Shown here in pieces: positions 18,390-27,984 of a stretch of DNA of 64,000 bases. The number at the start of each line of letters is the position of its first letter. Position 1 is the stretch's first letter. The position numbers and the translations under genes are program-made. The stretch spans positions 29,359 through 93,358 of the forward strand of contig NZ_BJZU01000049.1 of assembly GCF_007992195.1 (NCBI RefSeq), given 5' to 3'. The DNA is from Methylobacterium oxalidis (GTDB lineage Bacteria; Pseudomonadota; Alphaproteobacteria; Rhizobiales; Beijerinckiaceae). The notes below the pieces were generated by a model. It worked only from the letters and a program-made list of their open reading frames with translations. It had not been told where the DNA came from and made no database searches.

Positions 18390-19886
18390 ATGGCGGACGC
18401 TATCACCATCACCTTCGGCCCGCTCGGTTCCGCCGGTCGCGGCGATCTGGTGGTGTTCGTCGGCGACGACCTGGCCCTGGGCGGCGCGGCGCGCGACGTT
18501 CTGGGCAGCGGCGGCGCCGACCTCGTGGCCCGCGCGGCCTCGGTCGAGAAGTTCAAGGGCCGCTCGCTCTCCGCTCTCGTGCTGCCGGCCCCGGCCGGCA
18601 TCGAGGCGGACCGCCTCGTGGTGGTCGGCCTCGGCTCCGACAAGGATCGCGCGAAGATCGACTGGCCGGTGCTCGGCGGCTTCACGGCCGGCAAGGTCTC
18701 CGGCCGCACCGCGCGGGTGGTGCTCGGGGCCAACGGCGCGCCCGTCACTGCCGAGAACGCCGCGGAGTTCGCCCTCGGCGCGCGCCTGCGCAGCTACAGG
18801 TTCGACCGCTACAAGACCAAGAAGAAGCCGGATTCCGACGAGAACGGCGGCACCACGCTCCACCTGCTCCTGTCCGAGCACGAGGCCGCCGCGCAGGCCG
18901 CCAAGGCGGCGGAGGCGGTGGCCGAGGGCGTGGTCATCGCCCGCGACCTCATCAACGAGCCGCCGAACGTCCTCTATCCGGAGGAGTTCGCGCGCCGCGC
19001 CTCCGAGCTGACGAAGCTCGGCGTCGAGGTCGAGGTGCTGGAGCCCGCCCGCATGCGCGAGCTCGGCATGGGCGCCCTGCTCGCCGTCGCTCAAGGGTCG
19101 GTGCGCGAGCCCCGCGTCGTCGTCATGCGCTGGAACGGCGCCGACTCCGCCGAGACGCCGGTGGCGCTCATCGGCAAGGGCGTGGTCTTCGATTCGGGCG
19201 GCGTCTCGATCAAGTCCGCGGGCGGTATGGAGGACATGAAGGGCGACATGGGCGGCGCCGCCGCCGTCGTCGGCACCCTCCACGCGCTGGCGAGCCGCAA
19301 GGCGAAGGTGAACGTCGTCGGCGCCATCGGCATCGTCGAGAACATGCCGGACGGCGGCTCCTACCGCCCCTCCGACATCGTCACTTCCATGTCGGGCCAG
19401 ACCATCGAGGTCATCAACACGGACGCGGAGGGCCGCCTCGTGCTCGCCGACGTGATCTGGCACGTCCAGAGCGCCTACAAGCCGAGGTTCATCATCGACC
19501 TCGCCACGCTGACGGGCGCGATCATCGTGGCCCTCGGGCAGGACATCGCCGGCCTGTTCTCGAACGACGACGACCTCGCCGCGCGCATCACCGCGGCCGG
19601 CGAAGCGACGGGCGAGAAGGTCTGGCGGATGCCGCTGGCCCCCTCCTTCGACAAGGCGATCGACTCGAAGTTCGCGGACATGAAGAACACCGGCGGTCGC
19701 CACGGCGGGGCGGCGACGGCGGCCTCCTTCATCAAGCGCTTCGTGAACGACGTGCCCTGGGCGCATCTCGACATCGCGGGCGTGGGCATGTCCTCGAACG
19801 CCACCGAGATCAACCGGAGCTGGGGCGCGGGCTGGGGCGTGCGCCTCCTCGACCGGCTGATGCGCGAGCACTACGAGACGAAGTAG
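18390..19886 (+). CDS. pepA: Leucyl aminopeptidase (M17)
   Basis: A 498-residue cytosolic di-metal aminopeptidase that removes N-terminal residues from peptides. The C-terminal catalytic domain shows [29 protein letters not shown] and the M17 signature [12 protein letters not shown], all metal or bicarbonate-site residues. The N-terminal macro-like domain covers about 1-165. The frame is open far upstream, but this is GC-driven and ATG at 18390 fits the family. The lptF/pepA divergence is common in Proteobacteria; holC, often next to pepA, is absent. Confidence 0.96.
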   Translation: MADAITITFGPLGSAGRGDLVVFVGDDLALGGAARDVLGSGGADLVARAASVEKFKGRSLSALVLPAPAGIEADRLVVVGLGSDKDRAKIDWPVLGGFTAGKVSGRTARVVLGANGAPVTAENAAEFALGARLRSYRFDRYKTKKKPDSDENGGTTLHLLLSEHEAAAQAAKAAEAVAEGVVIARDLINEPPNVLYPEEFARRASELTKLGVEVEVLEPARMRELGMGALLAVAQGSVREPRVVVMRWNGADSAETPVALIGKGVVFDSGGVSIKSAGGMEDMKGDMGGAAAVVGTLHALASRKAKVNVVGAIGIVENMPDGGSYRPSDIVTSMSGQTIEVINTDAEGRLVLADVIWHVQSAYKPRFIIDLATLTGAIIVALGQDIAGLFSNDDDLAARITAAGEATGEKVWRMPLAPSFDKAIDSKFADMKNTGGRHGGAATAASFIKRFVNDVPWAHLDIAGVGMSSNATEINRSWGAGWGVRLLDRLMREHYETK

Positions 19887-19959
19887 GGCGCGCGGCCCGG
19901 CCGGCCCCGACGGAGGCGGCGATGCGAGACGGGCTCGGCGAGCGCGGGGACTGGCGGCC

Positions 19960-20679
19960 ATGAGGCCCGAACTCATCGTGGCGGGTGCGCCGCTCGCCGC
20001 CGCGCTCCTCGCCGCGGCGCTCGCGGCGGCGACCGGATTCGACCAGAACGCCGCCCTGCCGCCGGCGCTCCAGGCCCGCTTCTACGGCTTCTTCCTCGAC
20101 AAATACCCGCTCTTCGCCTTCGCGATCGTCTACGCGCTGGCGCGCATCCTCGCAGTCGCCCTCGGGCCGGGCTCCGCCTCGGTTCCGCGCCGCATCCTCG
20201 GTGCGATCCTCGGCGCCGCCCTCGTTCTCGGTGTCAGCCTGCACCCGACCTTCGGCGGATTCGTGCTGCGTGCCGGCTTCGCCACCGGCGGCATCGGCTT
20301 CCTGAACCAGCTTCCCTACTGGCTCGCCTACGCGCTGGGCACCGCCGCCGCCGCCTTCCTGTTCGGGGGCGTGCTCGGCCTGTCGGTGATCGTCACGAAT
20401 CGCGGCACCCGCCCGCGCGAGGGTTGGGGCCGCGTGATCCGCACCGCTCTCGTGGGCGCCGGCCTTCGCTTCCTCGCCCTCTGGCTCGGCTTCGCCGTGC
20501 TGGGGCTCGCCCGCGAGGCCGGGATCGGGCTGTGGCCGCGGCGGCCACTGAGCATACCGCAGTTCGGAATTCTCGCGGGATTGCTGGTCGCCGGCCTTCT
20601 CCCGCACAGCGTGATCACCGCCCTGCGCGCACATACTTATTCCCGAAATGCCTTGATCAATCCGGTCCGGTCCCGCTAA
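19960..20679 (+). CDS. Unknown integral membrane protein
   Basis: A 239-residue protein with about six hydrophobic segments. It starts with a probable signal-anchor (VAGAPLAAALLAAALAAATG) and ends in a short basic tail. I do not recognise the family. It lies between pepA (73 bases upstream) and the acyl-CoA ligase (65 bases to its GTG), all on the plus strand, so it may be expressed with either. Codon use matches the neighbours, and continuous hydrophobic periodicity supports a real gene. Confidence 0.7.
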   Translation: MRPELIVAGAPLAAALLAAALAAATGFDQNAALPPALQARFYGFFLDKYPLFAFAIVYALARILAVALGPGSASVPRRILGAILGAALVLGVSLHPTFGGFVLRAGFATGGIGFLNQLPYWLAYALGTAAAAFLFGGVLGLSVIVTNRGTRPREGWGRVIRTALVGAGLRFLALWLGFAVLGLAREAGIGLWPRRPLSIPQFGILAGLLVAGLLPHSVITALRAHTYSRNALINPVRSR

Positions 20680-20744
20680 TCGGTTCGGCAATGGGGAAAA
20701 CCCACGGCGGCCGCGGGCAGCCGACAAGGAGAGGGAGGATCGCC

Positions 20745-22439
20745 GTGATCCAAGACATCCGTGCCGAGCGGCCCTGGCTGGCGGCCTACCCGCCGGGCGT
20801 GCCCGCCGAGATCGATCTGGACCGGCTCGGCACGCTCGCCGACCTGTTCGAGACCAGCGTGCGCCGCTACGGCGACCGTCCGGCGATCATCAGCTTCGGC
20901 AAGGCGGTGACCTATTCCGAGCTCGGCGCCCGCGCCGAGGCGCTCGCCGCCTGGCTGCAGGCGCAGGGGCTCGGCAAGGGCGACCGCGTCGCGATCATGA
21001 TGCCGAACGTGGCGGCCTATCCGGTCGCGCTGTTCGCGGTGCTCATCGCCGGCTGCACGGCCGTCAACGTGAACCCGCTCTACACGCCCCGCGAGCTGAC
21101 CGCGCAGCTCAACGACTCGGGCGCCCGCGTCCTGCTGGTGCTGGAGAATTTCGGGCACACGGTCGCCGAGGCGCTGCCGGACCTCGACCTCGAGCGCATC
21201 GTGGTGGCGGGTCCGGGCGACGGGCTCGGCCTCAAGGGACGCCTCATCGACATGGCCTCGCGCCACCTGAAGAAGGCGGTCAAGCCGTTCCGGCTGCCGC
21301 CGGAGAAGACAACGCGCTTCGAGGCCGCGGTGAAGGCGGGGCGGGGGCTGCGGCGCAAGCCCGTCGCGCTCGCGCCGGAGGATCTCGCCTTCCTGCAGTA
21401 CACGGGCGGCACCACCGGCATCGCCAAGGCCGCGATGCTGACCCACCGCAACATCATGGCCAATGTCGAGCAGTGCCAGCTCTGGTTCGGCGCCACCGAC
21501 ACGGAGGAGCGGCGCACCATGGTCACGGCGCTGCCGCTCTATCACATCTTCGCGCTGACCTGCTGCTTCTTCTTCTTCATGCGCCTCGGCGGCTGCTGCC
21601 TGCTGATCCCGAACCCGCGGGACGCAGACGGTTTCGTGAAGACGCTCGCCAAGAGCAACTTCACGCATTTCTCGGGCGTGAACACGCTCTTCAACCTGCT
21701 CAACAACCACCCGAAGATCGGCACGGTGGACTTCTCGCACGTCGACTACGTGGTGGCGGGCGGCATGGCCGTTCAGAAGACGGTGGCGAGCCGCTGGAAG
21801 GAGGCGACGGGACAGGCCATCGTGGAGGGCTACGGCCTCTCCGAGACATCGCCGGTGGTCTGCGTGAACCCGCACCGCCTGTCGGAATGGTCCGGCACCA
21901 TCGGCTTCCCGCTGCCCTCGACGGAGGTGTCGATCCGCGGCGAGGACGGGATGCCGACCCCGCTCGGCGAGCCCGGCGAGATCTGCGTCCGCGGCCCACA
22001 GGTGATGAAGGGCTACTGGATGCGGCCCGACGAGACGGCCCGGGCCACCACAGCCGACGGCTTCTTCCGGACGGGCGACGTCGGCGTGATGCTGGCGGAC
22101 GGGCAGATCCGGATCGTCGACCGGATGAAGGACATGATCATCGTCTCGGGCTTCAACGTCTACCCGAACGAGGTCGAGGACGTGCTGGCGAGCCACCCGG
22201 CCGTGCTCGAATGCGCCGTGGTCGGCGCGCCCTCCGCCGAGTCCGGCGAGATGGTCGTCGCGCACGTGGTTCTGCGCGACAGGAGCGCCACGCAGGAGGT
22301 GATCCGCTCCCACGCGCGCACGCAGCTCACCCCCTACAAGGTGCCCCGCCGCGTCGTCTTCCACGAGACGCTGCCGAAGACCAACGTCGGCAAGGTGCTG
22401 CGGCGCGCCCTGCGCAACACGCCCCCCGACGGGGCCTGA
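20745..22439 (+). CDS. Long-chain fatty acid--CoA ligase
   Basis: A 564-residue AMP-forming acyl-CoA synthetase (FadD type) that activates fatty acids for beta-oxidation or lipid synthesis. The P-loop motif YTGGTTGIAKAAMLTH, the adenylate-binding EGYGLSETSPV, the hinge region FRTGDVGVM/IVDRMKDMI and the catalytic Lys near the end (KTNVGKVLRRAL) are all present. GTG at 20745 follows a clear AGGGAGGA site (20732-20739). An ATG further upstream is in frame but lacks a site. Chain-length preference is not deducible. A hairpin follows the stop. Confidence 0.93.
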   Translation: MIQDIRAERPWLAAYPPGVPAEIDLDRLGTLADLFETSVRRYGDRPAIISFGKAVTYSELGARAEALAAWLQAQGLGKGDRVAIMMPNVAAYPVALFAVLIAGCTAVNVNPLYTPRELTAQLNDSGARVLLVLENFGHTVAEALPDLDLERIVVAGPGDGLGLKGRLIDMASRHLKKAVKPFRLPPEKTTRFEAAVKAGRGLRRKPVALAPEDLAFLQYTGGTTGIAKAAMLTHRNIMANVEQCQLWFGATDTEERRTMVTALPLYHIFALTCCFFFFMRLGGCCLLIPNPRDADGFVKTLAKSNFTHFSGVNTLFNLLNNHPKIGTVDFSHVDYVVAGGMAVQKTVASRWKEATGQAIVEGYGLSETSPVVCVNPHRLSEWSGTIGFPLPSTEVSIRGEDGMPTPLGEPGEICVRGPQVMKGYWMRPDETARATTADGFFRTGDVGVMLADGQIRIVDRMKDMIIVSGFNVYPNEVEDVLASHPAVLECAVVGAPSAESGEMVVAHVVLRDRSATQEVIRSHARTQLTPYKVPRRVVFHETLPKTNVGKVLRRALRNTPPDGA

Positions 22440-22464
22440 ATCATCGCTCCCCGGCCAAACTGTC

Positions 22465-22488
22465 GCGGGCCTGAAACCTCCGGCCCGC
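22465..22488 (+). terminator. Hairpin after the acyl-CoA ligase gene
   Basis: GCGGGCC (22465-22471) pairs perfectly with GGCCCGC (22482-22488), with a 10-base loop, 26 bases after the stop. It lacks a T-run, so termination efficiency is doubtful. Confidence 0.4.
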
Positions 22489-22559
22489 CGTTGACGAAGA
22501 AGAGGGTCGCAACAGTTTCGCGCGCCCGGCCGGGGCGCCGAGAGACCGAGGGACGAGCC

Positions 22560-23504
22560 ATGCACATCAAGCGCCGCCGCGGCTGGGAGATCCCGGAGAA
22601 TCTGGCAACGCCGGAGGCCGTCTTTCTCAGCCGCCGCAGCCTGCTCGGCGGCGCAGCCGGCCTCGCCGCCGCCTCCGCCTTCGGCCGCAGCGCCGCGCAG
22701 GCTGAGGACGCGCTCTACCCGGCCAAGCGCAACGAGGCGTACACGCTCGACCGGGCGGTGACGGCCGAGCGCTACAGCGGCGACTACAACAACTTCTACG
22801 AGTTCGGCACCTCGAAGACCGTGCTGCCCGCAGCCAATGCCCTGAAGACGAATCCCTGGACCATCAGGATCGACGGCCTCGTCGAGAAGCCGTTCGAGAT
22901 CGACGTCGAGGATCTCGTGCGGAAGACGGGCCTGGAGGAGCGCCTCTACCGGCACCGCTGCGTCGAGGCGTGGTCGATGGCCGTGGCGTGGACGGGCTTC
23001 CCGCTCGCGAAGCTCGTGGCGCTGGCCAAGCCCACCTCGGGCGCGAAGTACGTCCAGTTCCAGACCTTCATGGACAAAGCCGTGGCGCCCGGCCAGCGCC
23101 AGTTCTTCTATCCCTGGCCCTACGTCGAGGGGCTGACCATGGCCGAGGCGAACAACGACCTCGCCTTCATGGTCACCGGCATCTACGGCAAGCCGCTGCC
23201 GAACCAGTTCGGCGCGCCGATCCGCCTCGCGGTTCCGTGGAAGTACGGCTTCAAGTCCGCGAAGTCGCTCGTGAAGGTGTCCTTCGTGGCCGAGCGCCCG
23301 AAGACCTTCTGGGAGGGGCTGCAATCCTCCGAGTACGGATTCTGGGCGAACGTGAACCCGGCCGTTCCGCACCCGCGCTGGAGCCAGGCGAGCGAGCGGG
23401 TGCTCGGGACAGACCAGCGCGTGCCGACCCTGATCTACAACGGCTACGGCGAGCAGGTCGCCAGCCTCTACACGGGGCTGGAGAAGGAGCGCCTGTTCGT
23501 CTGA
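22560..23504 (+). CDS. msrP: Protein-methionine-sulfoxide reductase catalytic subunit MsrP
   Basis: A 314-residue periplasmic molybdoenzyme (YedY type) that repairs oxidised methionines in envelope proteins. A twin-arginine signal (RRSLLGGAAGLAAASAFG, Arg 25-26) directs folded export. The molybdenum-ligating Cys is C134 in HRCVEAWSM. ATG at 22560 follows GAGGGACGAG and sits at the usual distance from the Tat motif. The membrane haem partner MsrQ, usually the next gene, is missing here: the next gene is a LysR regulator on the other strand. Confidence 0.94.
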   Translation: MHIKRRRGWEIPENLATPEAVFLSRRSLLGGAAGLAAASAFGRSAAQAEDALYPAKRNEAYTLDRAVTAERYSGDYNNFYEFGTSKTVLPAANALKTNPWTIRIDGLVEKPFEIDVEDLVRKTGLEERLYRHRCVEAWSMAVAWTGFPLAKLVALAKPTSGAKYVQFQTFMDKAVAPGQRQFFYPWPYVEGLTMAEANNDLAFMVTGIYGKPLPNQFGAPIRLAVPWKYGFKSAKSLVKVSFVAERPKTFWEGLQSSEYGFWANVNPAVPHPRWSQASERVLGTDQRVPTLIYNGYGEQVASLYTGLEKERLFV

Positions 23505-23510
23505 CGGCGC

Positions 23511-24401
23511 TCAGTAGGTCCAGCGCTGGGCCTTCGTGACGAGGAAGTCGCGGAAGGCCTGGACGCGGGCGACGGAGCGCATCTCCTCGGCGTAGACGAG
23601 GTAGCTCTCCAGGCTCGGCATCTCGCTCTCGCCGAGCACCTGGACGAGGTTCGTGGTGCCGTCCACCGCGTAGTCCGGCAGGATGCCGATCCCGACGCCG
23701 GTCTCCATCGCCACCTGCAGGGCGGTGATGTTGTTGACGGTGAAATGGATCGCCCGGCGCTCGCGGCCCTCGCGGCCGATGCTGGCGAGCCAATGGGCCG
23801 CCAGCAGGTAGGACGGCTCGTTCCCGCCGAACGAGACGAGCCGGTGCTCGTCGAGATCGTCGAAGGTCTTCGGCTCGCCGAAGCGCTTGATGTAATCCTG
23901 GCTCGCGAAGGCGTGGTAGTGCACCGTGAACAGGCGGCGCTGAATCAGGTCCGGCTGGGCCGGGCGCCGCATCCGGATCGCCACGTCGGCTTCGCGCATG
24001 GCGAGGTCGAGCTCCTCGTTTGTGAGGATCAGCTCGATCCGGACGTCCGGGTAGAGGTCGAGGAACTCGGACACGCGCTGCGCGAGCCACGCCGTGCCGA
24101 GCCCGACCGTGGTGGTGACCTTGAGGTCGCCCGTGGGGCGCTCGCTCGTCTCGACGAGGCGCGCCTTGGTGTTCTCCAGGCGCAGCTTCATGTCCCTGGC
24201 GGCGCGGAACAGGAGGTCGCCCTGCTCGGTCAGGATGAGGCCGCGGGCGTGGCGGTGGAACAGGGGCGCCTTCAACTCGCGCTCAAGGGCGCTGATCTGG
24301 CGGCTCACCGCCGACTGGCTGAGGCCGATGTCGTCGCCCGCTCGCGTGAAGCTGCCGGCTTCCGCCACGTTGAGGAAGATCCGGATCTTGTCCCAGTCCA
24401 C
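23511..24401 (-). CDS. LysR-family transcriptional regulator
   Basis: A 296-residue regulator with an N-terminal winged helix-turn-helix (about 5-64, LSQSAVSRQISALERELKAPL) and a type 2 periplasmic-binding-like effector domain (about 90-290). The GTG at 24401 follows GGGGAG at the right spacing; a long open frame upstream is non-protein-like. It converges with msrP, 6 bases apart, and lies downstream of trxB on the same strand with a 356-base gap. The ligand and targets are unknown. Confidence 0.9.
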   Translation of the reverse strand: MDWDKIRIFLNVAEAGSFTRAGDDIGLSQSAVSRQISALERELKAPLFHRHARGLILTEQGDLLFRAARDMKLRLENTKARLVETSERPTGDLKVTTTVGLGTAWLAQRVSEFLDLYPDVRIELILTNEELDLAMREADVAIRMRRPAQPDLIQRRLFTVHYHAFASQDYIKRFGEPKTFDDLDEHRLVSFGGNEPSYLLAAHWLASIGREGRERRAIHFTVNNITALQVAMETGVGIGILPDYAVDGTTNLVQVLGESEMPSLESYLVYAEEMRSVARVQAFRDFLVTKAQRWTY

Positions 24402-24757
24402 CGTCGAACTCCCCGAAGGCGGTCCGACGCAGGAGGCGCTGCTCGCCCCGTGGCCGTCCGCTGGCGCGGGCTTGAGAAACCCGTCGCCGCCCATCCGTGT
24501 CCAAGCACTCGCGGCGGCGGATCGATGGTGCACCGGCCGTGGATGCGGGACGGAACGGCATCGGCGCAGACCGACACCCTCAGGATAGGACTTCCCTCTT
24601 GCGGTTTGGTTGCACCACAAGGCAAGTCCATTTGCGAAGATTTTGTTGACGGCTCAAGGAAGCGGTGTCGCCTGACGCGAAATCGTTCCTTGGCGGGAGC
24701 GTGTGGCAAGGCCCTCCGCGCCCGCCGGGCGGGTTGGCCCGGTACGGGCGCCGCGAA
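24402..24757. other. Intergenic region between trxB and the LysR gene
   Basis: 356 bases without a convincing gene. It must hold the LysR promoter. I see no clear terminator for trxB, no strong dyad and no recognisable RNA. Confidence 0.5.
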
Positions 24758-25735
24758 TCACTCCGCGGCGGCCTGCTGCGGCGTCTCGCCGACCTCGAGG
24801 TTCGCCAGGAACTTCTCGGCCTCCAGCGCCGCCATGCAGCCCATGCCGGCGGCCGTGATCGCCTGCCGGTAGACGTCGTCGGTCACGTCGCCCGCCGCGA
24901 AGACGCCGGGGATCTCGGTCTCGGCGGTGCCCGGCTTCACGCTCAGATAGCCGCCGTGGCGCATGGCGAGCTGGCCCTCGAAGATCCCGGTCGCCGGAGA
25001 GTGGCCGATGGCGACGAAGACGCCGTCCGTCGGCCGCTCGGTGACGGCTCCGGTGCGGGTATCCTTGAGGCGCACGTGGGTGACGTTCGGGGCCGGGTCG
25101 AGCGTGCCGCAGATCTCCTCGATCGCGCTGTTCCAGAGAACCTCGACGTTGGGGTGCTTGAACAGGCGCTCCTGCAGGATGCGCTCGGCGCGGAACGTGT
25201 CCCGGCGGTGGACGACCGTGACCTTCCTGGCGAGGTTGGCGAGGTAGAGCGCCTCCTCGACCGCGGTGTTGCCGCCGCCGACGACCACGACCTCCTTGCC
25301 GCGGAAGAAGAACCCGTCGCAGGTCGCGCAGGCCGAGACGCCGCCGCCCTGGAACTTCGCCTCGGAGGGGATGCCGAGCCACTTCGCCTGGGCGCCCGTG
25401 GCGATGATCAGCGCGTCGCAGGAGTAGGTCTCGCCGGAATCGGCCTCCAGCCGGAACGGCCGCGTCTGCAGGTCGACCTTGGTGATGTATTCCGAGACGA
25501 TCTTGGTGCCGACATGCTCGGCCTGGAGGCGCATCTGCTCCATCAGCCAGGGGCCCTGGATGGCCTCCGCGAAGCCCGGGTAATTCTCGACGTCGGTGGT
25601 GATCATCAGCTGCCCGCCGGGCTGGAAGCCGGAGATGAGCAGCGGCTCGACCATGGCGCGGGCGGCGTAGATCGCGGCCGTGTAGCCGGCGGGCCCCGAA
25701 CCGATGATCACGAGCTTGGCGTGGGTGTGAGCCAT
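24758..25735 (-). CDS. trxB: Thioredoxin-disulfide reductase
   Basis: A 325-residue cytosolic flavoenzyme that passes electrons from NADPH to thioredoxin. An N-terminal FAD motif GSGPAGYTAAIYAAR lies near residue 12. The redox pair is C136-x-x-C139 in ACATCDG. The NADPH-binding VVVGGGNTAVEEA and the C-terminal GVFAAGDVTD complete the family pattern. It is the last gene of a greA-unknown-ELM1-like-trxB run, with a 23-base gap upstream. Confidence 0.97.
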   Translation of the reverse strand: MAHTHAKLVIIGSGPAGYTAAIYAARAMVEPLLISGFQPGGQLMITTDVENYPGFAEAIQGPWLMEQMRLQAEHVGTKIVSEYITKVDLQTRPFRLEADSGETYSCDALIIATGAQAKWLGIPSEAKFQGGGVSACATCDGFFFRGKEVVVVGGGNTAVEEALYLANLARKVTVVHRRDTFRAERILQERLFKHPNVEVLWNSAIEEICGTLDPAPNVTHVRLKDTRTGAVTERPTDGVFVAIGHSPATGIFEGQLAMRHGGYLSVKPGTAETEIPGVFAAGDVTDDVYRQAITAAGMGCMAALEAEKFLANLEVGETPQQAAAE

Positions 25736-25758
25736 AACGTCTTCGTCTCCTCAGGCCG

Positions 25759-26823
25759 TCAGCGGCCGGCGAGCCCGTCCCGGCGCGCGGCATAGGCCGC
25801 GGCCAGCGCCTGCGCGATCACGGGCGTCGCGTCGATCGGCTTGTACGACAGCGGCTCCAAATGACCCATGAAGGGCTTGAGCGCCCCGGCCATGGCGAGC
25901 CCGGCGAACATCCGCCGATGCCGGATATAGGTGCGCGGAAGGTCGAACAGCAGGACCGGCACGCCGGTGCTCACGGCCTCGCTGACCATGTTCGCCGAAT
26001 CGGAGGTCACCACGACGGCCTCGGCGAGCGCCAGCATCCCCACGTAGGGGTTCCCACAGGTCCCGTCCCAGAAGAAGCCGCCGGTCTCGGCCGCGAGCGC
26101 CTGGAGCGCGTCGCGCAGCGCCGGCGGGGTGCGCCGGGACACCGTGACCATCAGGCGGCGCTCGCCGCCCGCGAGCTTGCGCAGGTCCGTCACGAGCCGC
26201 TTCATGTCCGCCGCGCGGTAGCTCAGATGCCGGCTGTCCCCGCCGATCAGCACCGCGATCCGCGGGCCGTCGAGAGCGGCGAGGCGCGGGTCGGGCTTGC
26301 GGCGCGCGGCGGCGAGGCGCGCGGCGGTGACGAGATGGGGGGCGGTGAGCGTCGTGAAGACGTTGGGGCCCCGCAGGTCGTCGTAGTCCGGCACCCAGAT
26401 GAAGTCGGCGCTGTCGTGCCCGGTCCGCGGATCCTTCAGGAAGGCCGTGAAGGTCCGCCCCAGCGTGGCGCGGCGCACCGCCCGGAGATAGGGAACCGAG
26501 CGGCGGCCCGAGGCGATCAGCAGGTCCGGGAAGGGTCCGGCGAGGGCGCCGCTCGCCCGGCCCGGGCCCTGGCGCGGGTCGATCGGCCCCCACGGCGCCG
26601 TCCAGCCGAAGGGGCCGCGGGCGGGCACGCGGCGGATCTCGTAGGCGAGGCCGAGCGTCTCGGCGATGCCGATGCACTGGTTCTCGTCGCCGGCCTTGCC
26701 GTCGGTGACGATCCAGGCGCTCAAGCCGGCGAGCGAGGCCGGGGCGGGCAGCGGGGACGGGTCGGGGCTGGCCTGGGCCGCCGCACCGCGCGCCCGTTGA
26801 ATCCGGTCGATCACGTCGGCCAC
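25759..26823 (-). CDS. Mitochondrial fission ELM1-like protein
   Basis: A 354-residue protein of the ELM1/DUF1022 family, which has a glycosyltransferase-B-like appearance and is shared by alphaproteobacteria and plants. Visible family features are the VTDGKAGDENQCIGIAETLG start, VPDYDDLRGPNV, VLIGGDSRHLSY and TSDSANMVSEAVSTGVPV. The last resembles a nucleotide-sugar-binding end domain. The plant relative acts in mitochondrial fission; the bacterial role is unknown. It starts 1 base after the upstream stop, in an apparent operon with greA and trxB. Confidence 0.9.
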   Translation of the reverse strand: MADVIDRIQRARGAAAQASPDPSPLPAPASLAGLSAWIVTDGKAGDENQCIGIAETLGLAYEIRRVPARGPFGWTAPWGPIDPRQGPGRASGALAGPFPDLLIASGRRSVPYLRAVRRATLGRTFTAFLKDPRTGHDSADFIWVPDYDDLRGPNVFTTLTAPHLVTAARLAAARRKPDPRLAALDGPRIAVLIGGDSRHLSYRAADMKRLVTDLRKLAGGERRLMVTVSRRTPPALRDALQALAAETGGFFWDGTCGNPYVGMLALAEAVVVTSDSANMVSEAVSTGVPVLLFDLPRTYIRHRRMFAGLAMAGALKPFMGHLEPLSYKPIDATPVIAQALAAAYAARRDGLAGR

Positions 26824-26824
26824 G

Positions 26825-27376
26825 TCAGTCCGCGGGAAGCTGGCGACGCAGCCATTCGGAGTAGATGTTGGCCACCGCCGTCACGCGCCGCCGCTCGGAG
26901 ACGGGGTCGTACCACGGCCCGCCGTAGCTCGACGGCGTCGCCGTGAGCTGCGGATGGCGGCCGAGCACCTCGCCGCCGCGCCCGACGAGAAGGGCCTCGC
27001 CGTCGAGATAGTCGGTCTGGTTGCCGCCCCCGAGGCCGCCGCGCCCGCCGCCCTGCGCGCCCGCGTAGGGCGGCAGCGACAGGCCGCGCACGAGCACGAC
27101 GAGCACCGGCCCGCGTCCGCCCAGGCGTCCGGCGAAGGAGCGCCGCAGCGCCGCGGTCAGGTCGGACCGCAGGGCCTCGGCTTGGAGGCCGTTGCCCTGC
27201 GCGATGAGCGGGCGCACGTCGACGCGGACGTCGGCGAAGCGCTCGCCGTTGAGGCGGGGGAAATCGTCGGCCGCGGCGTGGCGGCCGGGCAGCGCGAGCC
27301 CGGCGGCGAGCGCGAGGGCGGCCAGGAGCACCGGCCGGGCATGCCGGCCGAGCGCGGCGAGGCGGGGGAGGGGCAC
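26825..27376 (-). CDS. Exported protein of unknown function
   Basis: A 183-residue protein with an N-terminal signal peptide (basic start, hydrophobic core LLAALALAAGLALPG, cleavage near HAAA-D). The mature part contains a Gly-rich loop and a conserved-looking RRVTAVANIYSEWLRRQLP end. I do not recognise the family. GTG at 27376 is 5 bases after the greA stop; the frame is open further but overlaps greA. Tight spacing to greA and the ELM1-like gene suggests one operon. The start is the weakest part of this call. Confidence 0.65.
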   Translation of the reverse strand: MPLPRLAALGRHARPVLLAALALAAGLALPGRHAAADDFPRLNGERFADVRVDVRPLIAQGNGLQAEALRSDLTAALRRSFAGRLGGRGPVLVVLVRGLSLPPYAGAQGGGRGGLGGGNQTDYLDGEALLVGRGGEVLGRHPQLTATPSSYGGPWYDPVSERRRVTAVANIYSEWLRRQLPAD

Positions 27377-27381
27377 GGCGC

Positions 27382-27858
27382 TCAGCCGCCGTACTGCACG
27401 CCGACGACCTCGTAGGACTTGCCGCCGCCCGGCGTCGTCACTTCGACGGTGTCGCCGACGCCCTTGCCGATGAGCGCCCGGGCGATCGGCGAGGTGATGG
27501 AGACCCGGCCCGAGCGGACATCCGCCTCCGGCTCGCCCACGATCTGGTAGGTCTTCTCCTCCTCGGTGTCCTCGTCGACGAGCTTCACCGTGGCGCCGAA
27601 CTTGATCTTGTTGCCGGACAGCTTTGAGACGTCGATGATCTCGGCGCGCGAGATCATGCTCTCGAGCTCCAGCACGCGGCCCTCGTTGTGGGACTGGGCT
27701 TCCTTGGCGGCGTGGTACTCGGCGTTCTCCGAGAGGTCGCCCAGCGCCCGCGCCTCCGCGATCGCCTGGATGATCCGCTGCCGCTCGACCTGCTGGCGAT
27801 GCTTCAGCTCCTCCTCGAGAGCCGCGAAGCCACGCACCGTGATCGGAACCTTGTCCAT
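27382..27858 (-). CDS. greA: Transcription elongation factor GreA
   Basis: A 158-residue factor that rescues backtracked RNA polymerase by stimulating transcript cleavage. The N-terminal coiled coil carries the acidic tip [15 protein letters not shown]. The C-terminal FKBP-like domain has [19 protein letters not shown] at 27858 gives the usual 158 residues; an in-frame ATG 6 bases earlier is also possible. It is the first gene of a run leading to trxB, separated from carB by a terminator-like hairpin. Confidence 0.96.
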   Translation of the reverse strand: MDKVPITVRGFAALEEELKHRQQVERQRIIQAIAEARALGDLSENAEYHAAKEAQSHNEGRVLELESMISRAEIIDVSKLSGNKIKFGATVKLVDEDTEEEKTYQIVGEPEADVRSGRVSITSPIARALIGKGVGDTVEVTTPGGGKSYEVVGVQYGG

Positions 27859-27885
27859 CGTCATCGTCTCGCGCCACAATGAAGA

Positions 27886-27920
27886 GGCCCGGCCGGGAGC
27901 CGATTTGCTCCCTCCGGGCC
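27886..27920 (-). terminator. Terminator-like hairpin between carB and greA
   Basis: On the minus strand, GGCCCGGAGGGAGC pairs with GCTCCCGGCCGGGCC with one small bulge and a 6-base loop, followed by TCTTCATT. It lies 64 bases after the carB stop and just upstream of greA, fitting termination of carB. Confidence 0.65.
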
Positions 27921-27984
27921 AGATGAAGTCAAATCCCGAACCGCTCGCGATCGCGGAAGTGGACTCTCCCGCGCCGCTTCGTGT

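Noticed and set aside
20676..23372. About 900-codon open frame on the minus strand opposite the acyl-CoA ligase and msrP
   Set aside because: His/Arg/Gly-rich antisense translation with no domain. The plus-strand genes have full family motifs.
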